16,093 nucleotides of DNA from Prevotellaceae bacterium UBA4359 (GCA_002393555.1 DGSP01000055.1:1-16093); one strand, 5' to 3'. Shown: positions 7,310-14,096, counted from the first letter of the stretch. The notes: generated by a model from the letters alone, not told the origin. Numbers and translations: made by a program.

Positions 7310-7929
7310 TGAAACAGGAAATCAATCCCCAAGATACGAATCGGGCGATGGCATTCGAACTGTGGATGAAATCGCCCATGCCCATGGTGACGCTCACCAA
7401 GACCTTTGACGTGACGAGGCTGTACAGGGTGAGTCGGCGGCGTGGACTGAAATTCAACATGCTCCTGTGTTGGTGCATCGGCAGGGCGGCATCAAAGATG
7501 AAGGAGTTCTACATATTGCCCCAGAACGGAAAACTGTACAAATACGACCGCATGGCCATCAATGTGATAGTAGATAACATCAAGGGCGGACTAAGTTTCT
7601 GCGACATTGCCGTCAGCGACAATCTGGAGCAGTTTAACGCTGATTACCTGCACATGACAGAGACCGTCCGCCAGTCCTGTCAGGACATCTTGGATGAGGA
7701 AGCCGTCATCGTTGGCACATCGGCTTTGACAAGGACGGAACTCGACTGTATCGTCAACCAGTACAGTGGCATCTTCACCAATCCTTTCCTTGCATGGGGA
7801 AGATATCGTAAGGGCTGGTTGAAAACCACACTCCCCATCTCCTTCCAGTTCCATCATGCACAGATGGATGGAGGTCATGCTACGCACTTTCTGGAACAGT
7901 TGCAAAAGATAATCAATATGGTAGAATGA
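7309..7929 (+). CDS. CatA-like (chloramphenicol acetyltransferase fold) O-acyltransferase
   Basis: The protein has 206 aa. The C-terminal motif FHHAQMDGGHATHF matches the CAT signature HHAVCDGxH: His183 takes the place of the catalytic histidine and Asp187 the structural aspartate. The N-terminus (NRAMAFELWMKSP) and the LKFNMLLCWCIGRA helix also fit the CAT fold, and the length is near the family's usual 210-220 aa. The enzyme would move an acyl group from CoA to a hydroxyl. Chloramphenicol resistance should not be assumed, because many CAT-like proteins in anaerobes have other or unknown substrates. It starts at ATG 7309, inside the preceding stop, and shares ATGA with the following GNAT gene. 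Confidence 0.85.
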   Translation: MKQEINPQDTNRAMAFELWMKSPMPMVTLTKTFDVTRLYRVSRRRGLKFNMLLCWCIGRAASKMKEFYILPQNGKLYKYDRMAINVIVDNIKGGLSFCDIAVSDNLEQFNADYLHMTETVRQSCQDILDEEAVIVGTSALTRTELDCIVNQYSGIFTNPFLAWGRYRKGWLKTTLPISFQFHHAQMDGGHATHFLEQLQKIINMVE

Positions 7930-8411
7930 ACGAAATGACCCTCCGACCATTCCACCCCAACGATGCAGAGACGATTCTGGGTTGGTGTAAGGATAAGCAG
8001 GCTTTCCGTAAGTGGAGTGCTGACAGGTATAAGGATTTTCCGGCAAAGCGAGAGGATATGATGGAGCAATACAAGGGCGATAACATGTATCCTCTCACGG
8101 CTGTTGTCGGAGAGAACATCATCGGACATGTCCTGCTGAGATTCCTGTCAGAGGATAAAACTCTTGTGCGCTTCGGCTTTGTGATTGTCGATGACACGAA
8201 ACGTGGCAAGGGCTATGGTAAGCGGATGCTGCAAATGGTCATCAAGAAAGCGAAAGAAGAATTTGGTGTCCAGAAAATAACGCTTGGCGTGTTTGACAAC
8301 AATCCCTCTGCTTTCCATTGTTACGACTCTCTTGGTTTCAAGGTCATAGGTACTGATACTTACCTGATTGATGGAGAAGAATGGACTGGAAAGGAAATGG
8401 AACTGGATTAG
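7926..8411 (+). CDS. GNAT-family N-acetyltransferase
   Basis: The protein has 161 aa. The opening LRPFHPNDAETILGW is a typical GNAT start. Motif A is clear: strand VRFGFVIVD followed by KRGKGYGKRML, the acetyl-CoA pyrophosphate-binding RxxGxG loop at about residues 98-103. Motif B is visible as GVFDNNPSAFHCYDSLGF. The enzyme would transfer an acetyl group from CoA to an amine; the substrate is unknown. The start overlaps the CAT-like gene by 4 bp (ATGA), closing a three-gene translationally coupled unit. The stop overlaps the stop of the convergent GHL10 gene by a few bases, with no terminator between them. Confidence 0.9.
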   Translation: MNEMTLRPFHPNDAETILGWCKDKQAFRKWSADRYKDFPAKREDMMEQYKGDNMYPLTAVVGENIIGHVLLRFLSEDKTLVRFGFVIVDDTKRGKGYGKRMLQMVIKKAKEEFGVQKITLGVFDNNPSAFHCYDSLGFKVIGTDTYLIDGEEWTGKEMELD

Positions 8412-10129
8412 GTTCTTTTCTTTTTCGTCTTTTTGTTCTTCTTGCCAGTTGCTTTGGACGCACCTTTCAAATCACGGTTAATCAACCGTGGCACATTGAT
8501 GTGTTCTGGCAATTCAATGGTGGGCTTCTCCTCTTGCAGGGCAGGGCTTTCGTTGCCCATGCGGTCGATGGCGGTGACGGCATAGTGGCGCACCTTTTGG
8601 GCACGGGCATTGAGTGTCCAGTGGTCGTCCTGCACACGGACGGCAAGGAGGTTCTCGGCCTTGGTCACATCGACGGGATAGGTGTTGGATCCATAGATGT
8701 TGTAGAGAAGCCCCCTCCCAGCCATACCCTCTCTAACTCCCCCTGTGAGGGGGAGAACTCCATCCGGATGGCCTCCCTCCCCATTACAGGGGGAGGGTTG
8801 GGGAGAGGGTATGTCCTCCCCCTCACAGGGGGAGTTAGAGAGGGTATGGCTTTTCCAGTGGAGGATGCCGTCCTTATAATATAAAGATGTGGGGGAGGGT
8901 GGTGCAAGCGTGTCGCCCATCCAGGTCATGCGGGCAGTGAGGGCAGGATAGGGGAAGAACTCTTGGCAGGTGGCATCGTAGATGCCTTTGCAGTTCTTGG
9001 TCAGAAATTCGCCACGATAGAAGGCGATGCCCCCGATGCCGCTGTTGCGGGCTGTGTGCATCTCGGCGCGCACTTCGCTCAGTGTCCAGCGTCCTTCGCG
9101 GGGGTCGAGGAAATAGATGCCGAGTCCGGGACAGATGGGGTGGCCGTTGGCCATTTCGGCCCATTGGAAGAGGAAGGGGTAGTAGTTGTTGCCCGTGAAG
9201 TACATCATGGGAAAGAGAAGGTCCTGCCAGTCCTCTTTCAGCCACAAGATGGGGTCTTGCCACACAGCGTTGTAGCCGTTCCATCCGCCTGCGCTGTAGC
9301 GGCTGGTGTCGCGGTATTTGCCGATGGGCGAACTGCTCAGTTTGACCCACGGCTTGATGGGCTTGACCACATCGTGTACACGGCGCACGATGCGGGTGAT
9401 GTTCTCGCGTCGCCAGTCGGCCTTCGGTTGGGAGGATGAACGCGGATAGAGTTCGTCGTCGGAGAAGTTGAAAATGGACTCGGGATAGCGGATGTAGTCG
9501 AGGGAGATGCCATCGACATCGTAGTTCTCCACAATCTCCTTGCAGATGTTGGCAATGTAGTCTGCCGTTTCGGGCTTGCCCGGAATCATGAACATCTCGC
9601 CTCCCTTGGCGGTCTTGACCAACTCGGGATGTTTCTTCGTCAGCGACGAGGAGCCGTAGCCGTTTTGGCGTTCTTTTGTGCCGATGGGGATGCAGACCAC
9701 CCAGGCATGCAGTTCCATGCCGCGCTTGTGGCATTCGTCGATGCAGAAGGCCAGAGGGTCGTAGCCCGGACTGCGGCCATGTGTGCCCGTGAGGGAGAGT
9801 TCCCACGGCTCAATCTTGGAGGGGTAGAGCAGGGCGGCGCGCACACGGGTCTGGAAAATGACGGTGTTGATGTTGGCGCGCTGGTAGTTGTCGAGGATGC
9901 GGATGAGTTCCTCCTTCTGCCGCTCGCGGCTGGCGGCATCGGTTGCCTTGATGCGCGGCCAGTCCAAGCCCCCGATGGTGGTGAGCCAGACGGCACGGGT
10001 CTCGCGGAGCGGGTGCTGGCTTTCGTAGAGATATTCGCCTCGGGCATGATGTTCGGTTTGTGCCATGAGCGTGGCAGACAAAAGGGTGAAAAATGCCCCT
10101 AAAAGGTGTGCTTTATGTCTGTTAGTCAT
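8408..10129 (-). CDS. Secreted GHL10-type (family 10-like) glycosyl hydrolase with C-terminal Fn3-like domain
   Basis: The protein has 573 aa. A signal peptide ends near residue 23 (LLSATLMA before Q). Residues about 40-400 match the glycosyl-hydrolase-like 10 (DUF187) TIM barrel. Marks are LRETRAVWLTTIGGLDWP, then VIFQTRVRAALLYPS, GMELHAWV and DVDGISLDYIRYP (acidic residues Asp206 and Asp211). WQDLLFPMMYF and GLGIYFLDP follow. E. coli members of this superfamily (DigH) cut peptidoglycan glycan strands; the substrate here is inferred at best. Residues about 405-540 form a fibronectin-like domain (LYNIYGS, YAVTAIDRMGNES), and the tail is Lys-rich. Residues 428-469 come from the composite palindromic element (8722-8849), lying in a loop of the Fn3-like domain, so the enzyme core is untouched. 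The gene is divergent from cstA. Confidence 0.88.
   Translation of the reverse strand: MTNRHKAHLLGAFFTLLSATLMAQTEHHARGEYLYESQHPLRETRAVWLTTIGGLDWPRIKATDAASRERQKEELIRILDNYQRANINTVIFQTRVRAALLYPSKIEPWELSLTGTHGRSPGYDPLAFCIDECHKRGMELHAWVVCIPIGTKERQNGYGSSSLTKKHPELVKTAKGGEMFMIPGKPETADYIANICKEIVENYDVDGISLDYIRYPESIFNFSDDELYPRSSSQPKADWRRENITRIVRRVHDVVKPIKPWVKLSSSPIGKYRDTSRYSAGGWNGYNAVWQDPILWLKEDWQDLLFPMMYFTGNNYYPFLFQWAEMANGHPICPGLGIYFLDPREGRWTLSEVRAEMHTARNSGIGGIAFYRGEFLTKNCKGIYDATCQEFFPYPALTARMTWMGDTLAPPSPTSLYYKDGILHWKSHTLSNSPCEGEDIPSPQPSPCNGEGGHPDGVLPLTGGVREGMAGRGLLYNIYGSNTYPVDVTKAENLLAVRVQDDHWTLNARAQKVRHYAVTAIDRMGNESPALQEEKPTIELPEHINVPRLINRDLKGASKATGKKNKKTKKKRT
8722..8849. mobile_element. MITE-like palindromic element, copy 2 (92 bp) plus a fused 36-bp partial copy
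   Basis: 8722-8813 is the reverse complement of the element at 1732-1823 with three mismatches. It is followed directly by 8814-8849, which is identical to bases 1788-1823 of copy 1. On the coding strand the partial copy comes first (HTLSNSPCEGED, the same peptide as in the barrel protein). The full copy follows, read in the other orientation (PSPQPSPCNGEG, then LPLTGGVREGM). The 128-bp composite preserves the reading frame of the GHL10 gene. Confidence 0.85.
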
Positions 10130-10145
10130 TATTAACGTTAATTTT

Positions 10146-10177
10146 TTTGCAAAGGTAAGTAAAATTCCTTACTTTTG
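10146..10177 (+). promoter_or_regulatory. Bacteroidetes-type promoter for cstA
   Basis: TTTG at 10146-10149, a 20-nt spacer, then TACTTTTG at 10170-10177, an exact TAnnTTTG. The ATG at 10206 follows after 28 nt. A -7-like TACCTTTG on the opposite strand (10157 to 10150) faces the GHL10 gene and overlaps the spacer. Initiation at the two divergent genes may therefore interfere. Confidence 0.7.
10150..10157 (-). promoter_or_regulatory. Possible -7 box for the GHL10 gene
   Basis: TACCTTTG on the minus strand, 20 nt upstream of the ATG at 10129, fits TAnnTTTG. No TTG is seen at the expected -33 distance, so this is tentative. Confidence 0.45.
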
Positions 10178-10205
10178 CCGAATATTTAACAGAATTATAT
10201 CTGAA

Positions 10206-11702
10206 ATGCTTACATTTATCGTCTCTCTTCTGCTCCTTGTTTTAGGGTATCTTTTCTATGGAGCATTTGTTGACAGGGTGTTTGGGTCAGACCCTCGCCG
10301 GACCACTCCTTGCTACACTTCGCAGGATGGTGTTGACTATATGCCGATGCCTACTTGGAAAGTCTTTCTCATTCAGTTTCTGAACATTGCAGGCACAGGC
10401 CCTATCTTCGGTGCCATTCAGGGCATCCTTTTTGGTCCTGCCGCCTATTTGTGGATTGTGCTGGGCTGCATCCTGGGCGGTGCGGTTCACGACTACATGT
10501 CGGGCATGATTAGCCTGCGGCAGAACGGGGCCAGCCTGCCCGAAATCATTGGCGACAATCTGGGTCAGGTCATGCGGCTCGTCATGCGTGTGCTCTCGCT
10601 GGTGCTGATGATTCTGGTGGGAGCCGTGTTTGTGACCACTCCGGCCGACATTCTCGACGGCATGATGGTTGACAACGGTTTCCTGTGGTCGAAGACCTTC
10701 TGGGTAATCATCATCTTCATCTACTACATCTTGGCCACCCTCCTGCCCATCGATAAACTGATTGGCAAAATCTACCCCATCTTCGGACTCGCCCTGCTCG
10801 TCATGGCGGTGGGCCTGGCCTACGGAATCTTCACCCAGAACGGCTCCATGCCCGAAATCACGGAGGCTTTCTCCAACCATCATCCTTCCTCCACCATCCC
10901 CATCTTCCCCGGTCTGTGCATCACCATCGCCTGTGGTGCCGTGAGCGGATTCCATGCCACCCAAAGCCCTATGATGGCTCGGTGCATGAAGAATGAGAAA
11001 TATGGCCGCCCCATCTTCTACGGTGCCATGATTACCGAAGGACTGGTGGCCCTCATCTGGGCGGCGGCAGCCATCAAGTTTGCCGACAGCCTCGATGTGG
11101 CAGGCAACACCCCCTATGAGAAACTCATCACGGCCATGATGAACCCCGAGACAGGCAAACCGTCGCCCGCCATTCTGGTCAACTCCATCTGCCACAGTTG
11201 GCTCGGCACAGTCGGTGCCGTGCTGGCGGTGCTGGGTGTGGTGGCAGCCCCCATCACGAGCGGCGACACGGCTTTCCGCTCGGCCCGACTCATCGCTGCC
11301 GACTTCATGCACTACAAGCAGAATAAACTCTACAAGCGACTGATGCTCTCTCTGCCGCTCTTCGTCATCAGCGCAGTGCTCATGTTTATCAACTTCGACA
11401 TCCTGTGGCGCTACTTCGCATGGTTCAACCAGACACTGGCCACCATCACTCTGTGGGCCATCACCGTATGGCTGACTCGACGGAGTGTGGCCGAATGCAG
11501 CAAACCCTACGCCTATCTCATCACTTTCATTCCAGCCCTGTGGATGACCATCGTTTGCTCTACCTACATACTCATCGCTCCCGAAGGGTTCCAACTCAAC
11601 CACTTCGTTGCCTACTCCATAGGAGGACTCATCACTCTGGGCCTGCTCGTGGGCTACATCTGGTGGGCGAGAACATTGCATAGGAAGTCTCCCCACTCAT
11701 AA
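10206..11702 (+). CDS. cstA: Carbon starvation CstA-family transporter
   Basis: The protein has 498 aa and is almost entirely membrane helices. Family marks include the N-terminal GYLFYGAFVDRVFG, then DGVDYMPMPTWKVFLIQFLNIAGTGPIFGAIQG, which is diagnostic of CstA, and GCILGGAVHDYMSGMISLR. CGAVSGFHATQSPMMARCM and RYFAWFNQTLATITLW follow. CstA proteins are inner-membrane transporters linked to peptide or pyruvate uptake under carbon limitation. This version is shorter than E. coli CstA (about 700 aa), which is common in Bacteroidetes. The frame stays open back to 10065, but that stretch overlaps the GHL10 N-terminus and the promoter. ATG 10206, after the -7 box, is the supported start. A 61-aa membrane protein follows after 13 nt. 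Confidence 0.93.
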   Translation: MLTFIVSLLLLVLGYLFYGAFVDRVFGSDPRRTTPCYTSQDGVDYMPMPTWKVFLIQFLNIAGTGPIFGAIQGILFGPAAYLWIVLGCILGGAVHDYMSGMISLRQNGASLPEIIGDNLGQVMRLVMRVLSLVLMILVGAVFVTTPADILDGMMVDNGFLWSKTFWVIIIFIYYILATLLPIDKLIGKIYPIFGLALLVMAVGLAYGIFTQNGSMPEITEAFSNHHPSSTIPIFPGLCITIACGAVSGFHATQSPMMARCMKNEKYGRPIFYGAMITEGLVALIWAAAAIKFADSLDVAGNTPYEKLITAMMNPETGKPSPAILVNSICHSWLGTVGAVLAVLGVVAAPITSGDTAFRSARLIAADFMHYKQNKLYKRLMLSLPLFVISAVLMFINFDILWRYFAWFNQTLATITLWAITVWLTRRSVAECSKPYAYLITFIPALWMTIVCSTYILIAPEGFQLNHFVAYSIGGLITLGLLVGYIWWARTLHRKSPHS

Positions 11703-11715
11703 AAAACGGCCCCAC

Positions 11716-11901
11716 ATGAAACGATACATTTGGCAGCCTGTCGCCTTCTTCGTTGTAGGTGTCGGATTCTACATCTACAACGGCATCGTCTGGAACACGT
11801 GGATGGCCTATCTGCCCCACATCTTAGGCTATGCCCTCATCTGTGCAGGGTTGGCATGGGCGCGATATAAACAAGACAAGATACGAAATCAGAAGACATA
11901 A
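11716..11901 (+). CDS. Small two-helix membrane protein downstream of cstA
   Basis: The protein has 61 aa. It has a basic N-terminus (MKRYIW), a first hydrophobic segment at about 7-25 and a second at about 32-49, then a positively charged tail (ARYKQDKIRNQK). By the positive-inside rule both ends would be cytoplasmic. I do not recognise the family. It lies 13 nt after cstA and 15 nt before the next gene, so it is probably co-transcribed with the transporter. It could be a small accessory subunit; that is inference from position only. The codon composition looks like that of its neighbours, supporting a real gene. Confidence 0.6.
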   Translation: MKRYIWQPVAFFVVGVGFYIYNGIVWNTWMAYLPHILGYALICAGLAWARYKQDKIRNQKT

Positions 11902-11916
11902 ACCCCTAAAAAAGTC

Positions 11917-12444
11917 ATGAAAAAAATTCTTCTATCACTCCTTCTGGCTGTAGTGGGCATCAGCAGTGCCTCTGCACAATTTGAGAAAGGAAAGTATTAT
12001 CTGGGAGCCACGGCCAATGCCGGTGGCCTTTCCTACAGCAAGCACGAGAAGTTCGGCATCAATCTCGGCCTGAACGGTGGCTACATGTTCGAAGACGGCT
12101 GGATGCTGCTCACCGAAGTGGGCTTCGACTATCACTGCAAGGACATGCAGGCTCTCTATGCAGGCATGAAGTGCCGCTATCTCATCGAGCAGAACGGTCT
12201 CTTCCTTCAGGCCGGTGCCCGCTATCTGCATGGCGCACCCAACTACAACGACTTGCAAGTCACGCCGGAGATTGGCTACTGCTTCTTCCTCAATCGCCAT
12301 CTCACCATCGAGCCATCGCTCTACTACGACATCTCGACCAACAAGTTCTCCGAGTATAGCAAAGTTGGCGTGAAGGTGGGCCTCGCCTGGTACTTCGACA
12401 ACGACAAGAAACCCTCCGACTATGTGAGGAGGAAGAAAAAATAA
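11917..12444 (+). CDS. Small outer-membrane beta-barrel protein
   Basis: The protein has 175 aa. The signal peptide is clear (KKILLSLLLAVVGISSASA, cut before QFEKG). The mature chain shows about eight alternating amphipathic strands: KYYLGATANAG, KFGINLGLNGGYMF, WMLLTEVGFDYHC, LYAGMKCRYLI, GLFLQAGARYL, LQVTPEIGYCFFL, HLTIEPSLYYDIS and VGVKVGLAWYF. This fits a compact OmpA/OmpW-size barrel of the Bacteroidetes porin-like group. A basic tail (PSDYVRRKKK) follows the last strand. No ligand can be assigned. It may be the last gene of the cstA unit, and the palindrome at 12495-12559 would end transcription. Confidence 0.8.
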   Translation: MKKILLSLLLAVVGISSASAQFEKGKYYLGATANAGGLSYSKHEKFGINLGLNGGYMFEDGWMLLTEVGFDYHCKDMQALYAGMKCRYLIEQNGLFLQAGARYLHGAPNYNDLQVTPEIGYCFFLNRHLTIEPSLYYDISTNKFSEYSKVGVKVGLAWYFDNDKKPSDYVRRKKK

Positions 12445-12494
12445 GGCTTCCGTGTCCTGACTGTATTGCAAATCATTCCACGGGACAAAAAAAA

Positions 12495-12559
12495 TCGTAC
12501 CCCTCGACTACACCATGCCGTACCCCTCGGGGACGACGCAGTGTAGCCGAGGGGTACGA
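12495..12559 (-). terminator. Strong intrinsic terminator of the B6 operon, with a nested third copy of the stem
   Basis: Arms 12495-12513 and 12541-12559 pair at 18 of 19 positions around a 27-nt loop. On the minus strand the stem is followed by eight Ts (opposite 12487-12494), and it begins 29 nt past the pdxT stop, so it is a textbook terminator there. The loop holds another copy of the stem core (GTACCCCTCGG at about 12520-12530), allowing an alternative pairing. It probably also slows transcription coming from the barrel gene on the plus strand, where the following bases are less T-rich. The rest of the 12445-12587 gap shows nothing else. Confidence 0.75.
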
Positions 12560-12587
12560 CTGATTTTGTGTCTTGCATTCTTCCCTT

Positions 12588-13166
12588 TCACTTCATCCTC
12601 TCCACAAAGTATCGGTGCAGACGGTTGTCTGCGGTCAGTTCGGGGTGGAAAGCGGTGGCGAGTTGATGCCCTTGCCGAACAGCCACGATGTGTCCGTCTG
12701 CTTCGGAGAGGATTTCGACCTCGGGGGAAAGCGTGCGATGGATGTAAGGAGCACGGATGAAGGTCATGGGGAAGTCGTTTGCGATGTCGGCAACCTCGCC
12801 GATGGCATTGAAACTGCCCAACTGTCGCCCGTAGGCATTGCGGCAAACGTCTATGTCCATCGTGCAGAGTCCTTGCCGTGGATGCCCATCCTCCTGTTTG
12901 GCAAGAAGGATGAGCCCCGCACAAGTGCCAAAGACGGGCAGACCTTCGAGAATGGCTTGGCGGATAGGGTGGAGGAGAGCCAAGTCGTTGAGCAGACGGA
13001 ACTGAGTGGTGGATTCACCACCCGGAATGACGAGCCCGTCTTTCGGTTGTTCCCAATCTGACAACTGGCGCACCTCGAATGTCTCCACGCCCAGTCCTTG
13101 CAGCATCTGCTCATGCTCGATGAACGCCCCCTGAAGGGCAAGTACAGCGATTCTATTTCTTCTCAT
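12588..13166 (-). CDS. pdxT: Pyridoxal 5'-phosphate synthase glutaminase subunit PdxT
   Basis: The protein has 192 aa, the usual length. It is a class I glutamine amidotransferase that releases ammonia from glutamine and passes it to PdxS. Signature parts are all present: IAVLALQGAFIEHE at the start, PGGEST (48-53), the nucleophile Cys82 in GTCAGLILLA, and His174/Glu176 in FHPEL. YGRQLGSF and FIRAPYI are also family motifs. With the triad intact it should be active in the cytoplasm in complex with PdxS. It starts 54 nt after the pdxS stop; that gap is almost wholly a heptamer array, which supplies the AGAGG-like bases just before the ATG. A strong terminator follows. Confidence 0.96.
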   Translation of the reverse strand: MRRNRIAVLALQGAFIEHEQMLQGLGVETFEVRQLSDWEQPKDGLVIPGGESTTQFRLLNDLALLHPIRQAILEGLPVFGTCAGLILLAKQEDGHPRQGLCTMDIDVCRNAYGRQLGSFNAIGEVADIANDFPMTFIRAPYIHRTLSPEVEILSEADGHIVAVRQGHQLATAFHPELTADNRLHRYFVERMK

Positions 13167-13169
13167 GCC

Positions 13170-13218
13170 TCTAAACTCTAAACTTTAATCCCTCAACTCT
13201 AAACTCTAAACTCTCAAC
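13170..13218. repeat. Heptamer tandem array D between pdxS and pdxT
   Basis: Seven consecutive 7-bp units on the plus strand: TCTAAAC, TCTAAAC, TTTAATC, CCTCAAC, TCTAAAC, TCTAAAC, TCTCAAC. They fill 49 of the 54 bases between the two genes. Read on the transcript strand the unit is GTTTAGA. Confidence 0.85.
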
Positions 13219-13220
13219 TC

Positions 13221-14096
13221 CTATTTCCCTCTTTCAGCCATCAGCAGTTCTATCTCCTGCTCGTTGATGCCCACCATCGCCTCGCCGAGATCTTCGGAGA
13301 GTTCGGCCAGCAACTTGGCATCCTGATAATTCGTTACTGCCTGCACGATGGCAGCAGCCCGTTTCTGTGGATTGCCGCTCTTGAAGATGCCGCTGCCCAC
13401 AAATACACCTTCGGCGCCGAGTTGCATCATCAGGGCAGCATCGGCAGGAGTCGCCACACCACCTGCTGCAAAATTCACCACAGGCAGTTTGCCGTTTTCG
13501 TGTACATACTTCACCAACTCGTAAGGGGCCTGCAACTGTTTGGCGGCCTCAAAGAGTTCGTCTTCGCTCATGCTGACCAACCGCCGAATCTCGCTCTGCA
13601 TCAGCCGCATGTGGCTCACTGCCTGCACCACATCGCCAGTGCCAGGCTCACCCTTCGTGCGAATCATGGTGGCTCCTTCGGCTATGCGTCGCAATGCCTC
13701 GCCCAGATTTTTTGCTCCGCAAACAAAGGGCACGTCGAACTTTGTTTTGTCAATGTGGTAGATGTTGTCGGCAGGGCTCAGCACTTCGCTCTCGTCGATG
13801 TAGTCAATCTCGATGGCTTGCAGTATCTGTGCCTCAGCAATATGTCCGATACGGCACTTCGCCATCACGGGGATGCTCACCGCCTCCTGTATGCCACGAA
13901 TCATCTTTGGGTCACTCATTCTTGACACACCACCTGCCGCACGGATGTCAGCAGGAATCCTTTCCAATGCCATCACGGCACACGCTCCCGCTTCTTCAGC
14001 GATACGTGCCTGTTCGGGAGTGGTCACGTCCATAATCACGCCGCCCTTCAGCATCTGTGCCAACTGGCGGTTCAGTTCTTGTCTGTTCTCTTTCAT
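13221..14096 (-). CDS. pdxS: Pyridoxal 5'-phosphate synthase lyase subunit PdxS
   Basis: The protein has 291 aa. It makes PLP from ribose 5-phosphate, glyceraldehyde 3-phosphate and ammonia supplied by PdxT. Conserved catalytic residues are visible: Asp23 in GGVIMDV, Lys80 in PVMAKCRIGH and Lys148 in MIRTKGEPGTGD. LERIPADIRAAGGVSRMSDP and NFAAGGVATPADAALMM (phosphate-binding loop) are classic PdxS segments. I chose ATG 14096; the frame runs on to a TTG at 14120, inside the end of the upstream gene, with no conserved residues. It follows the ThiD/AraC fusion by 20 nt and precedes pdxT, so all three should share a transcript. Confidence 0.97.
   Translation of the reverse strand: MKENRQELNRQLAQMLKGGVIMDVTTPEQARIAEEAGACAVMALERIPADIRAAGGVSRMSDPKMIRGIQEAVSIPVMAKCRIGHIAEAQILQAIEIDYIDESEVLSPADNIYHIDKTKFDVPFVCGAKNLGEALRRIAEGATMIRTKGEPGTGDVVQAVSHMRLMQSEIRRLVSMSEDELFEAAKQLQAPYELVKYVHENGKLPVVNFAAGGVATPADAALMMQLGAEGVFVGSGIFKSGNPQKRAAAIVQAVTNYQDAKLLAELSEDLGEAMVGINEQEIELLMAERGK

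Noticed and set aside
7309..7929. Chloramphenicol resistance gene
   Set aside because: The CAT catalytic motif is present, but the rest of the sequence is divergent and the gene is built into a chromosomal operon. The substrate cannot be claimed.
10065..10205. In-frame N-terminal extension of cstA
   Set aside because: It overlaps the start of the GHL10 gene and contains the cstA promoter boxes. CstA homology begins at ATG 10206.
10287..11696. A 469-codon open frame antisense to cstA
   Set aside because: Its product is rich in His, Gly, Asp and Glu without recognisable domains, and it mirrors a membrane protein whose GC-rich codons leave the opposite strand open. It is a shadow of cstA.
13167..13220. 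CRISPR-like or telomere-like repeat between pdxS and pdxT
   Set aside because: Units are only 7 bp with no spacers and no cas genes nearby. It belongs with the other heptamer arrays.
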